A stretch of DNA of 15,279 bases, taken from assembly GCA_046050465.1 (NCBI GenBank), contig JBJOPS010000013.1:1-15279 (forward strand), written 5' to 3'. Under the pieces are notes generated by a model. The model did no database searches, was not told where the DNA came from, and was given only the letters and a program-made list of their open reading frames with translations. Made by a program: the position numbers and the translations under genes. This stretch comes from Egaibacter sp046050465 (GTDB lineage: Bacteria; Pseudomonadota; Gammaproteobacteria; Burkholderiales; Burkholderiaceae_C). This document shows positions 13,417 through 15,279 of the stretch, piece after piece (the first letter of the stretch is position 1; each line of letters starts with the position of its first letter).

Positions 13417-15008
13417 AACTGAGCACCGTTGACCACGCCGTCAGCCCGCCACGGGTGGACATTCCGGCCGACTACAACGCCGCGTTTGACCTGCTGATGC
13501 GTAACGCTGGCCGCGCGGGCAAGGTGGCGTTTATCGATGCCGCCAGCGGCCAGACGCTGACTTACGGCGAACTCACCGACCAGTCGGGGCGCTTTGCCAA
13601 TGCCCTGCGTGCCAAGGGCTTTGCACCCGAGAGCCGCGTGATGCTGGCGATGCTGGACACCCTGGAGTGGCCGGTGGCATTTCTGGGTTGCATCCTGGCG
13701 GGTGTGGTGCCGGTTGCAGCCAACACGCTGCTGACCACGGCCGACTTCGAGTTCATGCTGCGCGATTCGCGGGCGCAGGGTTTGATCGTGTCCAGCCCGT
13801 TGCTGGGCGCTTTCGAGCCGCTGCTGGGCCGTATCGACAGTTTGAAGACCGTGATCATCGCAGGCACTGAAAAAGCTGATTATGAGGGGTCAAATCAGGC
13901 TCTAGCCCTCATGATCAGTGCGCAACATGCTATTGAAAGCATAGCAAACGTGGTGACACCCACCCGGGCGGACGAGACCTGCTTCTGGCTTTACTCCAGT
14001 GGCTCCACCGGCACGCCCAAAGGCACAGTTCACCTGCACAGCCACCTGATCCAGACGGCCGAACTGTATGGCCGTGCGGTGCTGGGCGTCACCGAAGCTG
14101 ACGTGGTGTATTCCGCCGCCAAGCTGTTTTTTGCTTACGGCCTGGGCAACGCGCTGACCTTCCCGATGAGTGTGGGCGCCACCACCGTGCTGCTGCCATC
14201 ACGCCCGACACCCAGCGACGTATTTGCGGTTCTCAAGAACTACCAACCGACCATTTTTTGCGGTGTGCCCACGCTGTATGCCGCGCTGCTGGCTGACGGC
14301 AATCGCCCTGCCCGCACCGAGCTGAACCTGCGTGTGTGCACCAGCGCTGGCGAGGCCCTGCCCGCCGAGATCGGCAAGAAGTGGACCGCTGAATACGGCG
14401 TGGAGGTGCTGGACGGCATTGGTTCCACCGAGATGCTGCACATCTTTTTGAGCAACCGCCCCGGCCGGGTGCGTTACGGCACCACCGGGCAGGCCGTGCC
14501 GGGCTACGCGCTGCGCATCGTGGGTGATGACGGGCAGACGTGCGGGGTGGGCGACATGGGTGAGCTGCAGATCAGCGGCCCGTCATCCGCGTTGATGTAC
14601 TGGAACAGCCGGGCCAAAACCAAAGCCACCTTCTGCGGCGAATGGACGCGCAGCGGCGACAAATACACGCTGGACGCCGATGGCTATTACACCTACGGCG
14701 GGCGCACCGACGACATGCTCAAGGTGGGCGGCATTTATGTCTCGCCGTTTGAGGTGGAAGGCTCGCTGATGACGCACCCGGCCGTGCTGGAAGCCGCCGT
14801 GATCGGCGTAGCCGATACCGATGGGTTGACCAAGCCCAGAGCTTATGTGGTGCTGAAGTCAGGCCACACTGTGGATGAGGCCGGTCTGCAGGCGCACGTC
14901 AAAAGCCAGCTGGCGCCCTATAAATACCCGCGCTGGGTGGAGTTTGTCAGCGAGCTGCCCAAAACGGCGACCGGCAAGATCCAGCGGTTCAAACTGCGGC
15001 AGCGCTAG
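13413..15008 (+). CDS. bclA: Benzoate-CoA ligase
   Basis: ANL-superfamily adenylate-forming enzyme of 531 residues that activates benzoate to benzoyl-CoA with ATP and CoA, the entry step for the box enzymes encoded across the divergent promoter. Visible motifs are the ATP loop WLYSSGSTGTPKGTVH (192-207), GIGSTEMLHIFLSN (the benzoate-CoA ligase version of the A5 motif), YGGRTDDMLKVGGIYVSPFE (hinge and A8 region) and the C-terminal PKTATGKIQRFKL with catalytic K522. The start at 13413 follows a GGAGAC site and overlaps the flavodoxin stop; an upstream ATG at 13380 would lie within the flavodoxin gene. Residues 157-178 (EGSNQALALMISAQHAIE region), just before the ATP loop, are encoded by a degenerate interspersed repeat. 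Hydroxybenzoate-CoA ligase is the only real alternative. Confidence 0.94.
   Translation: MKLSTVDHAVSPPRVDIPADYNAAFDLLMRNAGRAGKVAFIDAASGQTLTYGELTDQSGRFANALRAKGFAPESRVMLAMLDTLEWPVAFLGCILAGVVPVAANTLLTTADFEFMLRDSRAQGLIVSSPLLGAFEPLLGRIDSLKTVIIAGTEKADYEGSNQALALMISAQHAIESIANVVTPTRADETCFWLYSSGSTGTPKGTVHLHSHLIQTAELYGRAVLGVTEADVVYSAAKLFFAYGLGNALTFPMSVGATTVLLPSRPTPSDVFAVLKNYQPTIFCGVPTLYAALLADGNRPARTELNLRVCTSAGEALPAEIGKKWTAEYGVEVLDGIGSTEMLHIFLSNRPGRVRYGTTGQAVPGYALRIVGDDGQTCGVGDMGELQISGPSSALMYWNSRAKTKATFCGEWTRSGDKYTLDADGYYTYGGRTDDMLKVGGIYVSPFEVEGSLMTHPAVLEAAVIGVADTDGLTKPRAYVVLKSGHTVDEAGLQAHVKSQLAPYKYPRWVEFVSELPKTATGKIQRFKLRQR
13881..13946 (+). repeat. Interspersed ~65-bp repeat, copy 3, inside the benzoate-CoA ligase gene
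   Basis: Begins TATGAGGGGTCAAATCAG, continues CTCTAGCCCTC and TGCGCAACATGCTATT and ends GCATAGCA. It runs in the coding direction and is translated as residues 157-178. The same ordered blocks occur in the boxC copy, which has the opposite orientation relative to its gene. The local coding style (many A+T-rich codons) contrasts with the G+C-rich surroundings. Confidence 0.6.
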
Positions 15009-15106
15009 GCGGGCATTGCGCGGCACCACCAAACGTTATATATTCGCCACTGAATTTACTTTAAACCTAAACAATTTATCTGTAAAGATCGGGTTTTCTC
15101 TGTAGG

Positions 15107-15119
15107 GGCCTGGCAGGCC
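15107..15119 (+). other. Small hairpin upstream of the substrate-binding protein gene
   Basis: GGCCT-GGC-AGGCC is a perfect 5-bp stem with a 3-nt loop in the 161-bp gap after the ligase gene. There is no T-run after it, so it is not a standard terminator. The rest of the gap is A+T-rich and probably holds a promoter for the next gene, but no box pair stands out. Confidence 0.25.
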
Positions 15120-15169
15120 GCTCCGGTAACATGCCAACAAGTTTCAAGTTTTGCAACAAGGAGATTCTC

Positions 15170-15279
15170 ATGACTTCACGCCGTCTGGTTCTGTCACGCA
15201 GCGCCGCCCTGATCGGAGCCGCGTCCACCGGCATCCTGATCCCCAGCCTCTCACGCGCCCAGACCGGCAAACTGCGTGT
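15170..15279 (+). CDS. Substrate-binding protein with signal peptide, 5' end only (likely ABC aromatic/branched-chain type)
   Basis: The frame from ATG 15170 is open to the window edge (36 residues). An AAGGAG site lies 6 bp upstream. The protein opens MTSRRLVLSRSAALIGAAS, a positively charged then hydrophobic signal, with a probable cleavage after SRA in SLSRAQTGKLRV. The AQ-GKLRV junction is common in periplasmic branched-chain-type ABC binding proteins, which often flank benzoate clusters in Comamonadaceae and may bring in benzoate. Only the signal region is visible, so a TRAP or tripartite-tricarboxylate binding protein is also possible. Distance of 161 bp from the ligase gene and its own A+T-rich leader suggest a separate promoter. 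Confidence 0.65.
   Translation, partial: MTSRRLVLSRSAALIGAASTGILIPSLSRAQTGKLR

Noticed and set aside
15016..15089. Promoter candidates before the substrate-binding protein gene (TTGCGC-N17-TATATT; TTAAAC-N16-TAAAGA)
   Set aside because: Each has a poor match in at least one box and several alternatives fit equally well, so no single promoter can be called.

Overview
The window looks like a chromosomal stretch from a betaproteobacterium of the Comamonadaceae (Rhodoferax/Polaromonas-like). This is an inference from the gene families, the box (aerobic benzoyl-CoA) pathway, G+C-rich intergenic REP-like hairpins and a degenerate interspersed repeat of a kind I associate with that family. No rRNA, tRNA or CRISPR was recognised.

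Left part (1-7591): an IS5-family element runs off the left edge (transposase N-terminus, minus strand). To its right lies a six-gene minus-strand operon for polyamine use. In transcription order it holds a gamma-glutamylputrescine oxidase (puuB-like), an agmatinase-type ureohydrolase (speB-like), a gamma-glutamyl-GABA hydrolase (puuD-like), a gamma-glutamylputrescine synthetase (puuA-like), a putrescine:pyruvate-type class III aminotransferase (spuC-like) and a lipoprotein polyamine-binding protein (potF-like). Together they would turn agmatine into putrescine, then take putrescine to GABA through glutamylated intermediates, or transaminate it directly. The aldehyde dehydrogenase (PuuC) and the rest of the ABC transporter (PotGHI) are not in the window, and the IS sits where potGHI could have followed. 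A divergent DMT/EamA exporter gene faces away from this operon across a 155-bp region with an inverted-repeat operator candidate.

Right part (8645-15279): a benzoate degradation locus built around a divergent promoter at about 12866-12926. Leftwards run boxR (XRE + shikimate-kinase-like regulator), boxC (benzoyl-CoA-dihydrodiol lyase) and boxB (benzoyl-CoA epoxidase oxygenase). Rightwards run a small MioC-type flavodoxin and benzoate-CoA ligase, then the start of a substrate-binding protein with a signal peptide. The reductase boxA is not in the window, which makes the flavodoxin a candidate redox partner. The divergent promoters overlap and carry two similar imperfect palindromes exactly 30 bp apart, one near the TGCA-N6-TGCA site I recall for BoxR/BzdR.

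The most unusual signal is a degenerate ~65-bp repeat present three times, each time inside a coding region and read through in frame: in the linker of the EamA transporter, between the halves of BoxC, and in the N-domain of the benzoate-CoA ligase. The copies are in both orientations and three different reading frames. They look like an intragenic, protein-tolerated mobile repeat.
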